A DNA stretch of 64,000 nucleotides from Acidobacteriota bacterium (lineage in GTDB: Bacteria > Acidobacteriota > Blastocatellia > Pyrinomonadales > Pyrinomonadaceae): NCBI GenBank assembly GCA_016716435.1, contig JADJWI010000003.1, positions 1,116,001-1,180,000 of the forward strand. Reading direction: 5' to 3'. The number at the start of each line of letters is the position of its first letter. Position 1 is the first letter of the stretch. Positions 17,136 to 25,559 of this stretch are shown in pieces. Made by a program: the position numbers and the translations under genes. Under the pieces are notes generated by a model. That model ran no database searches. It was not told where the DNA came from and worked only from the letters and a program-made list of their open reading frames with translations.

Positions 17136-17453
17136 ATGACGTCGCAATATCGAGTTGAACGATGGAACGAGCCGTATGCTCCGGACGTGGCTTCGCTGAG
17201 GTCTCGCCTCACCGCGGAGGGCTATTCTGTCTTTCAGTGGACCGATCTTCCGGGAGCGGAATATCCGCAACACGCCCACGCTAACGACCAAACGCACTGG
17301 GTAGTTTCCGGAGAGATAGAGCTTGAGGTTGCGGGAGCGGGAAAAAGTATTCTGGCTGCGGGCGACCGCGACTTCATGCCCTCGGGCACAGAGCACACAG
17401 CGCGGGTTATCGGCGATGTCCCGGTAATCTACCTCATTGGTGAAAAGGTCTGA
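17136..17453 (+). CDS. small single-domain cupin protein
   Basis: 105 aa. One cupin barrel: motif 1-like HAHANDQTHWVVSGEIEL (His residues and Glu for metal binding) and motif 2-like DRDFMPSGTEHTARV. No catalytic specificity can be assigned; such cupins bind metal or small molecules or act as mannose-6-phosphate-isomerase-like folds. It stands alone between two terminators, so it is probably monocistronic. Confidence 0.75.
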   Translation: MTSQYRVERWNEPYAPDVASLRSRLTAEGYSVFQWTDLPGAEYPQHAHANDQTHWVVSGEIELEVAGAGKSILAAGDRDFMPSGTEHTARVIGDVPVIYLIGEKV

Positions 17454-17460
17454 ACAACAA

Positions 17461-17492
17461 AAGAGCGGTGGGTCGTTAAGCCCGCCGCTCTT
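17461..17492. terminator. bidirectional terminator between cupin and glycine-zipper genes
   Basis: AAGAGCGGTGGG (17461-17472) pairs with CCCGCCGCTCTT (17481-17492) with one G-T wobble and an 8-nt loop. It lies between two convergent genes. Confidence 0.8.
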
Positions 17493-17519
17493 CCTCCCCG
17501 GCTCGAAATTGTCATCGGT

Positions 17520-17852
17520 TTAGTTCCGACGATAAACGCGTTCGTACCTCTTCGTCTTCGGGTTGATCTTGTATGTATAGACCGCTCCCGCACCGCCTCC
17601 GGCTAACGCTCCCCAGGCAGCTCCCTTCTTGCCGCCGAGCAAACCTCCGACGATCGCTCCGGCGCCGGCGCCGATTCCTATGTTAATTAGGTTGCGGTGA
17701 CGCTGGTAAACATTCTTTTTCTTTCCGTACGTTCGTTCATAGCGATCATTGTCGCGATAGCGACGCGTCTGTGCGTCTGCAGACGAGGCAAAAAACGGAA
17801 CCATCACGGCCAACATTGCCATCATCGAAATTGCTGTAAGAAATCTTTTCAT
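17520..17852 (-). CDS. exported glycine-zipper (YMGG-like) protein
   Basis: 110 aa. Signal peptide MKRFLTAISMMAMLAVMVPFFASSADAQ (cleavage after ADAQ), then a basic/tyrosine-rich linker. A glycine-zipper hairpin follows (IGIGAGAGAIVGGLLGG and GAAWGALAGGGAGAVYTY), ending in a basic tail. The zipper pattern suggests membrane association or oligomerisation in the envelope. The function is unknown. A beheaded relative of the same class occurs at 39754-39987. Confidence 0.75.
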   Translation of the reverse strand: MKRFLTAISMMAMLAVMVPFFASSADAQTRRYRDNDRYERTYGKKKNVYQRHRNLINIGIGAGAGAIVGGLLGGKKGAAWGALAGGGAGAVYTYKINPKTKRYERVYRRN

Positions 17853-18098
17853 AACTGTTTCCCCCTAAAAACTTGGCTATGGAGGAAATGCCCTCCTTGC
17901 CCTATTCCATGGTGCAAAGGCTGTGCCAGAAAGCAAAGTCCCAATGTGTGCAACAATTTAGCAGAATCGCACGTCATTTGCCCCTCGACCTCCGGGCACG
18001 AAAACAAGAGGGAACTCAACGCTTTGGTATGCGGTGCAAGGCAGCCGACAGCCGCATGTTTCAGCGAAAGTTTTCGGGTGTGTTAAAATTGCCGTCGA

Positions 18099-18947
18099 AT
18101 GCTCAAGAGCGACATACACGAGCGGACCTGGTTCTTTGATCTTGAGTGGGTCCCGGACGCCGCAGCGGCGAAGAAGTTATACGAACTGCCCAATGACGTG
18201 ACCGAGCTCGAAGCGATCCAGAAGCTCTGGGAAACGGCCTCGGGCTATTCTGCCGATGTGCCGCGGCCCTTTGTAAAGTATCTTTTCTCGCGGATAGTCT
18301 CAATAGCTTTTTTGTCGCGTAATGTTGTTTTTCGCGATGGTGAGCAGCAGATCGAATTCGGCATCCACTCGCTGCCGAAGCTTCCGACCTTACGAGAGGA
18401 ACACGACGAGGCGAGCATGATCGGCAAGTTCCTTTACTGGATCGGCGAGCGGGAGCCGCAGCTCGTCGGCTTTAATTCGCTCGAATCCGATCTTCAGGTT
18501 ATCATCCAGCGAGCATTGATAAACGAGGTCTCGGTGCCCTCGTTCGCTCGACGCCCGGCTAAGCCCTGGGAGGGCCGCGACTATTTTGATTCGAAGAACA
18601 GCGAATGGCATTTGGACCTGATGCAGCGGTTCTCGATGCGGGGCGGGATGGCACCGAAACTGAACGACCTTGCGGTTTTGTGCGGCTATCCGGGAAAGAT
18701 CGACGTTGCCGGCGATCAGGTAGTTGACCTCTGGCTTGCGGGCGACGTGAACCGCATCGTCGAATATAATCAGACGGACGTGATGAACACATATCTGGTT
18801 TGGCTGAGGGTCGCTTATTTTTCCGGAAAGATCAGCGAAGAAAGCTATTTCGCTGAACAGGACCAATTTCGCGAATTTCTCGCTGCGGAAGCAGCCAAGG
18901 AAGGCGGAGCGCATATCACAAAGTTTCTTGAGATGTGGGAGCCGTGA
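18099..18947 (+). CDS. predicted 3'-5' exonuclease, PolB-like DEDDy type
   Basis: 282 aa. Three exonuclease motifs are visible in order: Exo I FFDLEWVPD (Asp and Glu), Exo II LVGFNSLESDLQVI (Asn/Asp), and Exo III RIVEYNQTDVMNTYLVW (Tyr-x3-Asp), which fits the DNA_pol_B_exo2 family of stand-alone exonucleases. Between them HLDLMQRFSMRGGMAPKLNDLAVLCGYPGK is typical of the family. It probably acts on DNA in repair or processing. No polymerase gene is adjacent. Confidence 0.8.
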   Translation: MLKSDIHERTWFFDLEWVPDAAAAKKLYELPNDVTELEAIQKLWETASGYSADVPRPFVKYLFSRIVSIAFLSRNVVFRDGEQQIEFGIHSLPKLPTLREEHDEASMIGKFLYWIGEREPQLVGFNSLESDLQVIIQRALINEVSVPSFARRPAKPWEGRDYFDSKNSEWHLDLMQRFSMRGGMAPKLNDLAVLCGYPGKIDVAGDQVVDLWLAGDVNRIVEYNQTDVMNTYLVWLRVAYFSGKISEESYFAEQDQFREFLAAEAAKEGGAHITKFLEMWEP

Positions 18948-19031
18948 GCCTAGGTGAAACGCATTTTGCTTTGGCAACGGAAGCCTGGATTTCTGCACCA
19001 CATTATTTGAATTGACAGCGAGAGTATCGAT

Positions 19032-19514
19032 TTGAGCAGCGACAGACCAAATCAGGTGATGACAGCAACCGTTTGCACGGCGTGCGGGACTGCCGCATCG
19101 GCGGGGGGCGAGAAGTTTTGCCTTGTCTGCAACAAGCTCCTTTCCGAGGACTATCAGCCGCTCGATTCGCTTCGTTCTTCGTATGGGCTGCAGCGGCAGG
19201 CTTTGCAGATGGGAGACGCGGGCGTTATTTCGGCTGATGAACTTTTTGCCCGCAGGCCAGAGAACAACCTCGCTGAGTTTTCTTGGGCGTGTTTTGTTTA
19301 CTCGCTGGTGCCTTATCTCGGGATTATTTTTGTGCCGGTTACTCTGCTCCTTGGCACTGTGGCGGGCATTTCATCTATCCGGCATGCGGACAAGAGCGGA
19401 ACGCGGCTCGGCTTTGGAATGGTCGCGGGAAGCATTCCGGTGCTTGCGGTACAGATTCTACTTTGGTGGCTGCTTTACCTTATCCCGCAGCTTGGCCACG
19501 GCCCTTCGATGTAA
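19032..19514 (+). CDS. zinc-ribbon membrane protein with two transmembrane segments
   Basis: 160 aa if started at TTG 19032; an in-frame ATG at 19059 would give 151 aa and keeps the domain intact. The N-terminus carries a CxxC...CxxC zinc ribbon (CTACGT...CLVCNK). Two hydrophobic segments follow (FVYSLVPYLGIIFVPVTLLLGTVAG and VAGSIPVLAVQILLWWLLYLIP). It is followed 2 bp later by the HAS-barrel gene, so the two form a probable operon. The function is unknown; the ribbon would face the cytoplasm. Confidence 0.65.
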   Translation: MSSDRPNQVMTATVCTACGTAASAGGEKFCLVCNKLLSEDYQPLDSLRSSYGLQRQALQMGDAGVISADELFARRPENNLAEFSWACFVYSLVPYLGIIFVPVTLLLGTVAGISSIRHADKSGTRLGFGMVAGSIPVLAVQILLWWLLYLIPQLGHGPSM

Positions 19515-19516
19515 AA

Positions 19517-20092
19517 ATGACATCTGTAGCAACAGTTATCGGGTCGAATTCTCATCTCGAGTACATCGCCCGGCTGAAAAAACAGAAAGAGACCGAAGGC
19601 GGCCGCTTGCCGGGCTTTGGTGATTTTGTCGAGATCGCTTCGGCGGGGATCTTGGCGGTCGGCGTGGTCTTTGATACCCGAATCTTTAACCCGGAGATCG
19701 CCGGAGCCGGACAAAGGATCGGCGCCCAACCGGCATTTGCCGCGAGCGTCGGTGAAGCTACGGGAGAAACGGGCCATTTGCTTGGGATTCTCGTCGTCGG
19801 CTATCGGCCCGAAGAAAGTGGGATTTACGAACAGCAGCCGCCGAAATTCGTGCTGCCGCACGGAAGCGAGGTTCGGCTGATGGCGGAAGAGCGGTTCCGC
19901 GAGTTTCACGCGGCCGGCGAAGGCGGCGTTCGGGTCACCTACACCGGTAAGGTCTTGAAGCACGCCGGAATGCTCGGCCAGCCGCTGATACAGGCGATCC
20001 TGCAACGGCTCGGAGACGAATTTGGCGAGCGGCAGGCTCCGGCACTTTCATTGATCGATCGCTCAATTGCCTGGCGCGAGGCCGGGATCTGA
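19517..20092 (+). CDS. HAS-barrel domain protein
   Basis: 191 aa from the ATG at 19517, which lies 2 bp after the preceding stop. A longer in-frame extension would run across the preceding gene. The N-terminal half (VATVIGSNSHLEYIARLKKQ, GDFVEIASAGILAVGVVFDT) resembles the HAS barrel found at the N-terminus of HerA-type ATPases and ATP synthase subunits. Here it is stand-alone, with a C-terminal helical part and no Walker motifs. Cyanobacteria-like stand-alone HAS proteins exist but are uncharacterised. Confidence 0.6.
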   Translation: MTSVATVIGSNSHLEYIARLKKQKETEGGRLPGFGDFVEIASAGILAVGVVFDTRIFNPEIAGAGQRIGAQPAFAASVGEATGETGHLLGILVVGYRPEESGIYEQQPPKFVLPHGSEVRLMAEERFREFHAAGEGGVRVTYTGKVLKHAGMLGQPLIQAILQRLGDEFGERQAPALSLIDRSIAWREAGI

Positions 20093-20112
20093 CCAACGCT
20101 CATCACCCAACC

Positions 20113-20913
20113 ATGATCGAATTCGCAACGATCTACAACGAGAACTGCCTTGAAACGCTCGGCCGGATGCCGGATTCGTTCATCGATATGACGATAACGA
20201 GCCCGCCGTATGACGATCTCCGCGACTACAACGGCTATCACTTTCCGGTCGAGGAGATCGCAGCGGGGCTCTTTGCCAAGACGAAGGAAGGCGGAGTTGT
20301 GATCTGGGTCGTCGGCGACCGGACGTATAACGGCAGCGAGAGCTTGAGCAGCTTTGAGCACGCCTTCGCATTTCGCGAGGCAGGTTTTCGCGTCCACGAC
20401 ACGATGATCTATGCGAAGAATAATCCCATTCCGAGCGATTGTGGCAAGCGGTATCGGCAGGCGTTCGAATATATGTTTTGCTTTGCGAAGGGCCAGCCCG
20501 GGACGTTCAACCCGCTGACGGTTCCGATCAAGCAGGAGAAGGCGTTCAAGTCGTTTCGCATAACGAAGGTCGGCCGCAACGACCTTGCCCACGACCACGT
20601 CGCCCCGAAAGAGCGGAAGGTCAACAATATTTTTTTCTACAACGTCGGCACGTCATCATCTAAGGACAAGATCGCATTCGAGCATCCGGCAATCTTTCCG
20701 GAGCAACTGGTAGAAGATCAGATAAGAACCTGGACCAACGAGGGCGATACGGTTTACGACCCCTTTATGGGCAGCGGAACAACGGCCAAGATCGCCGGGC
20801 TGCTCGACCGGAAATGGGTCGGCTCGGAGATCTCAGCCGAATATGTAGCGATAGCGGAGCAAAGGCTCGAGATCCATCGAAAGGATGCAATGGCATTGAG
20901 CGGCGGGGCGTGA
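20113..20913 (+). CDS. solitary DNA methyltransferase (N4-cytosine/N6-adenine, beta-type order)
   Basis: 266 aa. Catalytic motif IV TSPPYDD near residue 30 precedes the SAM-binding motif I DPFMGSGTTAKIAG near residue 215, i.e. the permuted beta-class order. SPPY favours N4-cytosine but does not exclude N6-adenine. A target-recognition stretch lies between (PSDCGKRYRQAFEYMFCF). No restriction endonuclease gene is adjacent, so it appears to be an orphan. It lies 20 bp after the HAS-barrel gene. Confidence 0.85.
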   Translation: MIEFATIYNENCLETLGRMPDSFIDMTITSPPYDDLRDYNGYHFPVEEIAAGLFAKTKEGGVVIWVVGDRTYNGSESLSSFEHAFAFREAGFRVHDTMIYAKNNPIPSDCGKRYRQAFEYMFCFAKGQPGTFNPLTVPIKQEKAFKSFRITKVGRNDLAHDHVAPKERKVNNIFFYNVGTSSSKDKIAFEHPAIFPEQLVEDQIRTWTNEGDTVYDPFMGSGTTAKIAGLLDRKWVGSEISAEYVAIAEQRLEIHRKDAMALSGGA

Positions 20914-20971
20914 CAACCATTTCCTCTGCTCGCGCGTCTGATAGCCGGTACGATCAACTTGAGGTAAATGT

Positions 20972-21511
20972 ATGAAGAAGTTGTTTGCAGTCGCCCTTCT
21001 GTTTGCGGCCGCGATCGGTGCCGCGGCACAGGTCAGGCCGGCGGATGCTGCCCAGCCAGACCGAAAACCGGCGGCTCCGCAGTCGTTCGAAGCAAAATAC
21101 GAAGGCGGTATGTTCGGCTACGGCAAGAAAGAGACGGGAACGCTTAAGTTTGACGACATTAACGAACGCATCGTGTTTCATGGAAAAGACGGCAAAGAAA
21201 AGTTCTCGATCGGCTTTCAGCAGATCAGCGTCATCTCCCCGCAGTCGCGTTCGGTGACATCGACGACAGGGAATGTCGTCCGCAATATTCCGCTTCCGGG
21301 TTCGGTGCTCGGCGGACTGATCAAAGAGAAAAAGCGATACATGATCCTCCAATTCGCGGATCGCGATGCCGACGTCAGCGGCACGGTCAGCTTTAAGCTC
21401 GACAATAAGGACCTGCTCGATTCGGTCATCCAAACGCTCGGCGAAAAAGCGAAAATGACGCAACGGGGCGATGCTTATTACCGTCCTCGAACGGTTCGGA
21501 ACGAGATCTAA
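20972..21511 (+). CDS. exported protein of unknown function
   Basis: 179 aa. Clear signal peptide MKKLFAVALLFAAAIGAAAQ. A GAGG ribosome site lies 8 nt before the ATG. The mature part looks like a single beta-rich domain (YEGGMFGYGKKETGTLKFDD, RIVFHGKDGKEKFSIGFQQI) that recalls PH-like or DUF4429-type folds, but I do not recognise the family. The stop overlaps the convergent rsmE stop by 4 bp. Confidence 0.65.
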   Translation: MKKLFAVALLFAAAIGAAAQVRPADAAQPDRKPAAPQSFEAKYEGGMFGYGKKETGTLKFDDINERIVFHGKDGKEKFSIGFQQISVISPQSRSVTSTTGNVVRNIPLPGSVLGGLIKEKKRYMILQFADRDADVSGTVSFKLDNKDLLDSVIQTLGEKAKMTQRGDAYYRPRTVRNEI

Positions 21512-22233
21512 TTCATATCGCCGAAGCGGTGCTGGATGATCGCGGTTAGGGCGATCGCGGCCGTTTCGGCTCGAAGTATTCTGCCGCCGAGTGTGACAAC
21601 GGCGGCTTTTTTCGTTTCCGCAAGCTCAAGCTCCGCATCGGCCCAGCCGCCCTTTGGTCCATAGATCAGCGTAAGCGGCACCCCCGACGGGATATCCTCG
21701 ATCTTTTCGCCGCCAAGCTCGCTAAATAGAATAACTCGGCCGTCTTCGGCACGGTCAAATACCTCTGAAAAAGCTATCGGCTCATCCACTTTCATCAGCA
21801 CCGCACGGCCGCACTGCTTTGCGGCCCCAAACGCGATCCGACGCCAGCGTTCGAGCCGGCGGGTAGCGGCCGAAGCCTTTACCTCCGTGCGGTTGGTAAT
21901 CAGCGGGATGAGCCGCCGGACGCCGAGCTCGACGGCCTTTTCGACGGCGAGGTCAAACTTCTCGGCGGGCGTGACTGCGGCGGCGATGGTGAGGTCGAGC
22001 GGCGACTCCAGAGCAGACGGCTCGACACTTCGAACGATCCGCAGCATCGCTTCACGCTTTGTGACCGAGGCGATCTCGGCCTCGTATTCTTGGCCTTCGC
22101 CATCGAAGACATTTACAGCTCCGCCAACGCCAAGCCGGAGAACGTCGCGAAGGTGATGGGTCTCGCCTGCATCGAGCCGGGCTTGCCCTTCGGCAAAGTT
22201 TTCGGTCGGCGAATAGAATCGATGCTTTGTCAT
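21508..22233 (-). CDS. rsmE: 16S rRNA (uracil1498-N3)-methyltransferase
   Basis: 241 aa from the ATG at 22233, which forms a 4-bp ATGA overlap with the stop of the upstream gene; longer in-frame starts would sit inside that gene. N-terminal PUA-like part KHRFYSPTENF, HHLRDVLRLGVG. C-terminal SPOUT knot with LIYGPKGGWADAELELAE and LGGRILRAETAAIALTAI, the diagnostic RsmE signature. It methylates U1498 in helix 44 of 16S rRNA. Confidence 0.92.
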   Translation of the reverse strand: MTKHRFYSPTENFAEGQARLDAGETHHLRDVLRLGVGGAVNVFDGEGQEYEAEIASVTKREAMLRIVRSVEPSALESPLDLTIAAAVTPAEKFDLAVEKAVELGVRRLIPLITNRTEVKASAATRRLERWRRIAFGAAKQCGRAVLMKVDEPIAFSEVFDRAEDGRVILFSELGGEKIEDIPSGVPLTLIYGPKGGWADAELELAETKKAAVVTLGGRILRAETAAIALTAIIQHRFGDMN

Positions 22234-22814
22234 GATTCCTTTGTGGTCAAAAACTTCGCGGCGTAGTCGGCCGAGGCTTGCCGCATCTCGATCCAGTGCT
22301 CGAAGACCTCGGGCGAACCGAGCCAGATCGTCAGCCACTCGGCAAGCTCTTTCCGCACGCTCACCGGCAGCGGGCGAAGCCGCGAGCTTTCAGCGCCGAG
22401 AAGTTCGTCCTTCTCCTCGATGGCAAGCTGACGAAGCAGGCGAAGCCCGTCGCGGTCCTTGCGTTCGGTAAACTTTCTGCGGAGATTCTCCATCCGCCGC
22501 AGCGACGACCGAGCACTCTCAAGCCCGGTTAGATCGAAAAGATCGCGAAAGGCCGCATCGTACGGCCGATCCTCGTCGCGCTCGATGTGCAGTTCCATTA
22601 ACTCTGCGTGGCGGAGCTCGGCGCCTTCATCGGCAAGCAGCCGGGCGATGACCATTACCGGATCGACCGCCTGCGGGCCGAAGCGTTCGCGGACGGCGGC
22701 CTCGATCGCCTCGAGTTCGGGCCGGCCGATGCTTTCGCAATCGAGGCGTTCCCAGACCTCGATGATCAGATCGGTCTTGTTTCGAGCGGTCTCCATCTGT
22801 CGGGTCACCGGCAC
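22230..22814 (-). CDS. conserved-looking protein of unknown function in the hld-rsmE operon
   Basis: 194 aa, predicted mostly helical, rich in Glu/Arg/Leu, without signal peptide or membrane segment (IIEVWERLDCESIGRPELEAIEA..., DLFDLTGLESARSSLRRMEN). I do not recognise the family. It is packed between hldC (no gap) and rsmE (4-bp overlap), so it is translated from the same message. Confidence 0.7.
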   Translation of the reverse strand: MPVTRQMETARNKTDLIIEVWERLDCESIGRPELEAIEAAVRERFGPQAVDPVMVIARLLADEGAELRHAELMELHIERDEDRPYDAAFRDLFDLTGLESARSSLRRMENLRRKFTERKDRDGLRLLRQLAIEEKDELLGAESSRLRPLPVSVRKELAEWLTIWLGSPEVFEHWIEMRQASADYAAKFLTTKES

Positions 22815-23291
22815 CTATCGCATAAGCGTTTCGATCATCTCAGAAGAAGAATGGTCCTTCGGGTCGCCGACGATGGCGACGCGGCCGCCGATCGAGAGAA
22901 CGACATCGCGTTCGGGCACATTCGCTTCGGTATAGTCGGTTCCTTTTGTGTGAATGTCGGGCCGGATCGCGAGGATGAGTTCGGTGACGGTCGGCTCGTC
23001 AAAGATCGTAACGGCATCGACCGAACGGAGCGATGCGATCATCTCCGCTCGCTCGTCGGCGGGAACTGCGGGTCGCCCCGGCCCCTTCAACATAGCCACC
23101 TGGCGGTCGCTGTTGATGCCGACGACCAGCAGATCGCCGAGTGCTTTCGCACCCGCGAGATAACGAATGTGGCCGACGTGGAGCAGGTCGAAGCAGCCAT
23201 TCGCAAGCACTATTGTCCGACCCGTTGCCCTTTGATCGGCAACGAACTTGGTCAACTCTTCGCGGTCGAGAATTTGTGCGGGAGCTGTCAT
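22815..23291 (-). CDS. hldC: D-glycero-beta-D-manno-heptose 1-phosphate adenylyltransferase
   Basis: 158 aa. Cytidylyltransferase-type nucleotidyl transferase with the HxGH motif (LANGCFDLLHVGHIRYL) and RPAVPADERAEMIASL, as in RfaE domain II. It makes ADP-heptose from heptose-1-phosphate for LPS inner core. In E. coli this domain is fused to the kinase (HldE); here the kinase is a separate gene overlapping by 4 bp. Confidence 0.9.
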   Translation of the reverse strand: MTAPAQILDREELTKFVADQRATGRTIVLANGCFDLLHVGHIRYLAGAKALGDLLVVGINSDRQVAMLKGPGRPAVPADERAEMIASLRSVDAVTIFDEPTVTELILAIRPDIHTKGTDYTEANVPERDVVLSIGGRVAIVGDPKDHSSSEMIETLMR

Positions 23292-24301
23292 AGTTCGTCG
23301 TTCGCGGCGGCCGTATGCACGGGCTCCTCGGCGGAAAGCGAGGCGGTCAATTCAGCAAGCGAAACGGTCGCGGTTCCGCGTTTCATAACTACGATACCGC
23401 CGGCGTGATTTGCGATCTCGGTTGCCCGGCGAAAGTCGAGCCCGGCCGCGAGGGCCATTGTGAATACGGCAATCACGGTATCGCCCGCACCGGTTACGTC
23501 AACGGGCTCGGTCGAGCCGACGACCGGTATCTGTTCGAGCGGCCGGCCCGCGACCGAAAGCAGCATTCCGTTTCCGCCACGGGTGATGAGCAAAGCAAGG
23601 CAGTCGAGCCGTTTGCGAAGATCATCGGTGGCTTCGGGCTCAAAGCCGCTCCCGATGATCGCCTCGGCTTCCTCAAGATTTGGCGTTGCGGCGGTTGCTC
23701 CGCGAAACTCGGCGAGCCGATAGCGCGAATCAACAACGATCGGGATTCCACGCCTTTCGGCCGCAGCAAGCAGCTCGGCGAAAAGATCCGTATCGACCGC
23801 ACCATAGCCGTAGTCCGAAACGATTACGGCGTCCGCCTGCTCAACGGCAGCGATCGCGAGGCTCCGAATTGCGGATCGATCTTCGTCGGCAAGCCCGCGG
23901 CGGTCTTCGTGGTCGATCCTAAGCACCTGCTGACGCGACGATGTGCTCCGCCCGGCAAGCACGCGGGTCTTGGTCGTTGTATTGAAATTTGGGGAAGCGA
24001 GAATTGTCGTGGTCTCGACACCGAGCGAAGCAAGCTCGCCGAGAAGTTCTTTGCCGACCGGGTCTTCGCCGACGACGCCGACCGCCATCGCGACGCCGCA
24101 GAGCGAGGCAATGTTCGCAGCAGCATTTGCCGCTCCGCCGGGGAAGGTCTCGGTCAGTTCGTGCTTTACGATCAGGACCGGAGCCTCGCGCGAGACTCGG
24201 TCAATGGTGCCTCGAAGATAGCGGTCAGCAACCACATCGCCGACGACCGCGATGCGGAGCCCCGCGAACCCATTCAGATTTTCGTGTTCCGGTTCGTTCA
24301 T
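23288..24301 (-). CDS. hldA: D-glycero-beta-D-manno-heptose-7-phosphate kinase (RfaE domain I)
   Basis: 337 aa. PfkB-type sugar kinase: N-terminal GDVVADRYLRGTIDRVSREAP, substrate loop FPGGAANAAANIASLCG, and the C-terminal catalytic DVTGAGDTVIAVFTMALAAG with the general-base Asp. The first step towards ADP-heptose; it supports an LPS with a heptose-containing core. It heads the operon hldA-hldC-unknown-rsmE. Confidence 0.9.
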   Translation of the reverse strand: MNEPEHENLNGFAGLRIAVVGDVVADRYLRGTIDRVSREAPVLIVKHELTETFPGGAANAAANIASLCGVAMAVGVVGEDPVGKELLGELASLGVETTTILASPNFNTTTKTRVLAGRSTSSRQQVLRIDHEDRRGLADEDRSAIRSLAIAAVEQADAVIVSDYGYGAVDTDLFAELLAAAERRGIPIVVDSRYRLAEFRGATAATPNLEEAEAIIGSGFEPEATDDLRKRLDCLALLITRGGNGMLLSVAGRPLEQIPVVGSTEPVDVTGAGDTVIAVFTMALAAGLDFRRATEIANHAGGIVVMKRGTATVSLAELTASLSAEEPVHTAAANDEL

Positions 24302-24346
24302 CAGTCAGCCAACAAAATACTACCGCAAACGGAGCAAAAATAAAGA

Positions 24347-24370
24347 GCCGGGTACCAAAAGGAACCCGGC
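24347..24370 (-). terminator. terminator downstream of the FG-GAP protein gene
   Basis: GCCGGGTACC (24347-24356), loop AAAA, GGAACCCGGC (24361-24370), one mismatch. On the minus strand the stem is followed by a T-rich stretch (CTCTTTATTTTTG), placing it 25 bp after the stop at 24396. Confidence 0.8.
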
Positions 24371-24395
24371 CCAAGGTTTGATGAATTGCCGCTGA

Positions 24396-25364
24396 CTAGT
24401 GCGTGTCGTAGCTCGCAACCGGGAAATCGTTGGGCGAACCCCATTGATTTACGCTGAGCGAGAGGTCCGTGCTATTCAGCACGAAAAACTGACCATCGGT
24501 GTTACGCCAGATCGCGACGTCGGTCTTTCCGTCGCCGTCGTAGTCGCCCTGAACAAGAAGGTCTGAGCCTGTCAGGCCGAACGAATAGGCGTTGAAGTCG
24601 CCATCTGAACTCCGGCGAATGTACCAAACGAGGTTGGCGTCAGGAGTTGAACCTTCGCGGACGACCGCATAGTCGGTCTTGCCGTCGCCATCGTAATCAC
24701 CCGGGACGACGAGGTCATTGCTGATGCCCCACGGGATGATCTCGACGCCGCCGTTGCTCAGGGCAGCATAAAATGTGGCCTGCGAGGTTGGGGTTGCACC
24801 CGGCCGTTGGATGGCGAAATCGAACTTGCCGTCGCCGTCGTAATCGCCCGGTGCGGTGAAGTCCGTCGCAATGCCAAACTGGAATGCGGTAAAGCCTTGG
24901 TCAGATGAACGGTAAACGTACCAGATCATGTTGCCGTTCGTTCGGCGAGCGACCGCCACGTCCGTTTTGCCGTCGCCATCGTAATCGCGGGCGACCGGCT
25001 CATCACCGCTAATGCCGAAGGTAATGGCATTGAAGGTGCTGTCCGTGCTATTCAGCCAGTACCAGACGCCCGTGGTATCACGCCAAACGGCAATGTCGCC
25101 TTTTCCGTCACCATCATAATCGCCGGGCGTAACGAAATCTTCGTTCGCAAGGCCGAAGGTCTGGATCGAAATACCGCCGTTGCTGAGCAACGAATACCAA
25201 GCGTTATTGCTCGGCCTAAATACCGTGTAGTCGGTTTTTCCGTCTCCATCCACGTCCGTCGCCTCGCGGAGCGTTAGCTGCGCGATCGATGCGGTTGTCA
25301 GAACAAAAACAGCCAGCATCGTGCACGCGACCCGACCGGCGAAATGGTAATTTTTCATCATCAA
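24396..25364 (-). CDS. secreted stand-alone FG-GAP/VCBS repeat protein
   Basis: 322 aa. A signal segment (to about residue 28, ending TTASIAQ) is followed by six blades with calcium-type loops DxDGDGKxD, each followed by a W-Y-strand pair (for example SNNAWYSLLSNGG). It has no catalytic domain, so it probably forms an integrin-alpha-like propeller for surface binding. It is more diverged from the two tail propellers (13937-14779, 46067-46900) than those are from each other. Confidence 0.85.
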   Translation of the reverse strand: MMMKNYHFAGRVACTMLAVFVLTTASIAQLTLREATDVDGDGKTDYTVFRPSNNAWYSLLSNGGISIQTFGLANEDFVTPGDYDGDGKGDIAVWRDTTGVWYWLNSTDSTFNAITFGISGDEPVARDYDGDGKTDVAVARRTNGNMIWYVYRSSDQGFTAFQFGIATDFTAPGDYDGDGKFDFAIQRPGATPTSQATFYAALSNGGVEIIPWGISNDLVVPGDYDGDGKTDYAVVREGSTPDANLVWYIRRSSDGDFNAYSFGLTGSDLLVQGDYDGDGKTDVAIWRNTDGQFFVLNSTDLSLSVNQWGSPNDFPVASYDTH

Positions 25365-25559
25365 TTCCTAAATATCCGAATGCCTGTTGAATTCTTGATA
25401 TGGCTTTCGTCCGAATCTAATACTATACAGTCTCGTAAGCGGGCGTTGCAAGACAGAAATCTTGCTCCCGAAGACAATCAAACAAGCATTTCGGACGTGT
25501 TTTCAAATAATTCTGCTTTTTGACGCCTCAGCCGGCCAAATAGTTGGTCGTGGCCGAAA

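Noticed and set aside
19283..19516. Extended N-terminus of the HAS-barrel protein
   Set aside because: It overlaps the zinc-ribbon gene in another frame and has no domain. The ATG at 19517 starts the conserved part.
23315..24343. 342-codon open frame on the plus strand
   Set aside because: It is antisense to hldA, whose PfkB motifs are certain. GC-rich codon use leaves the opposite frame open. No motifs or ribosome site.
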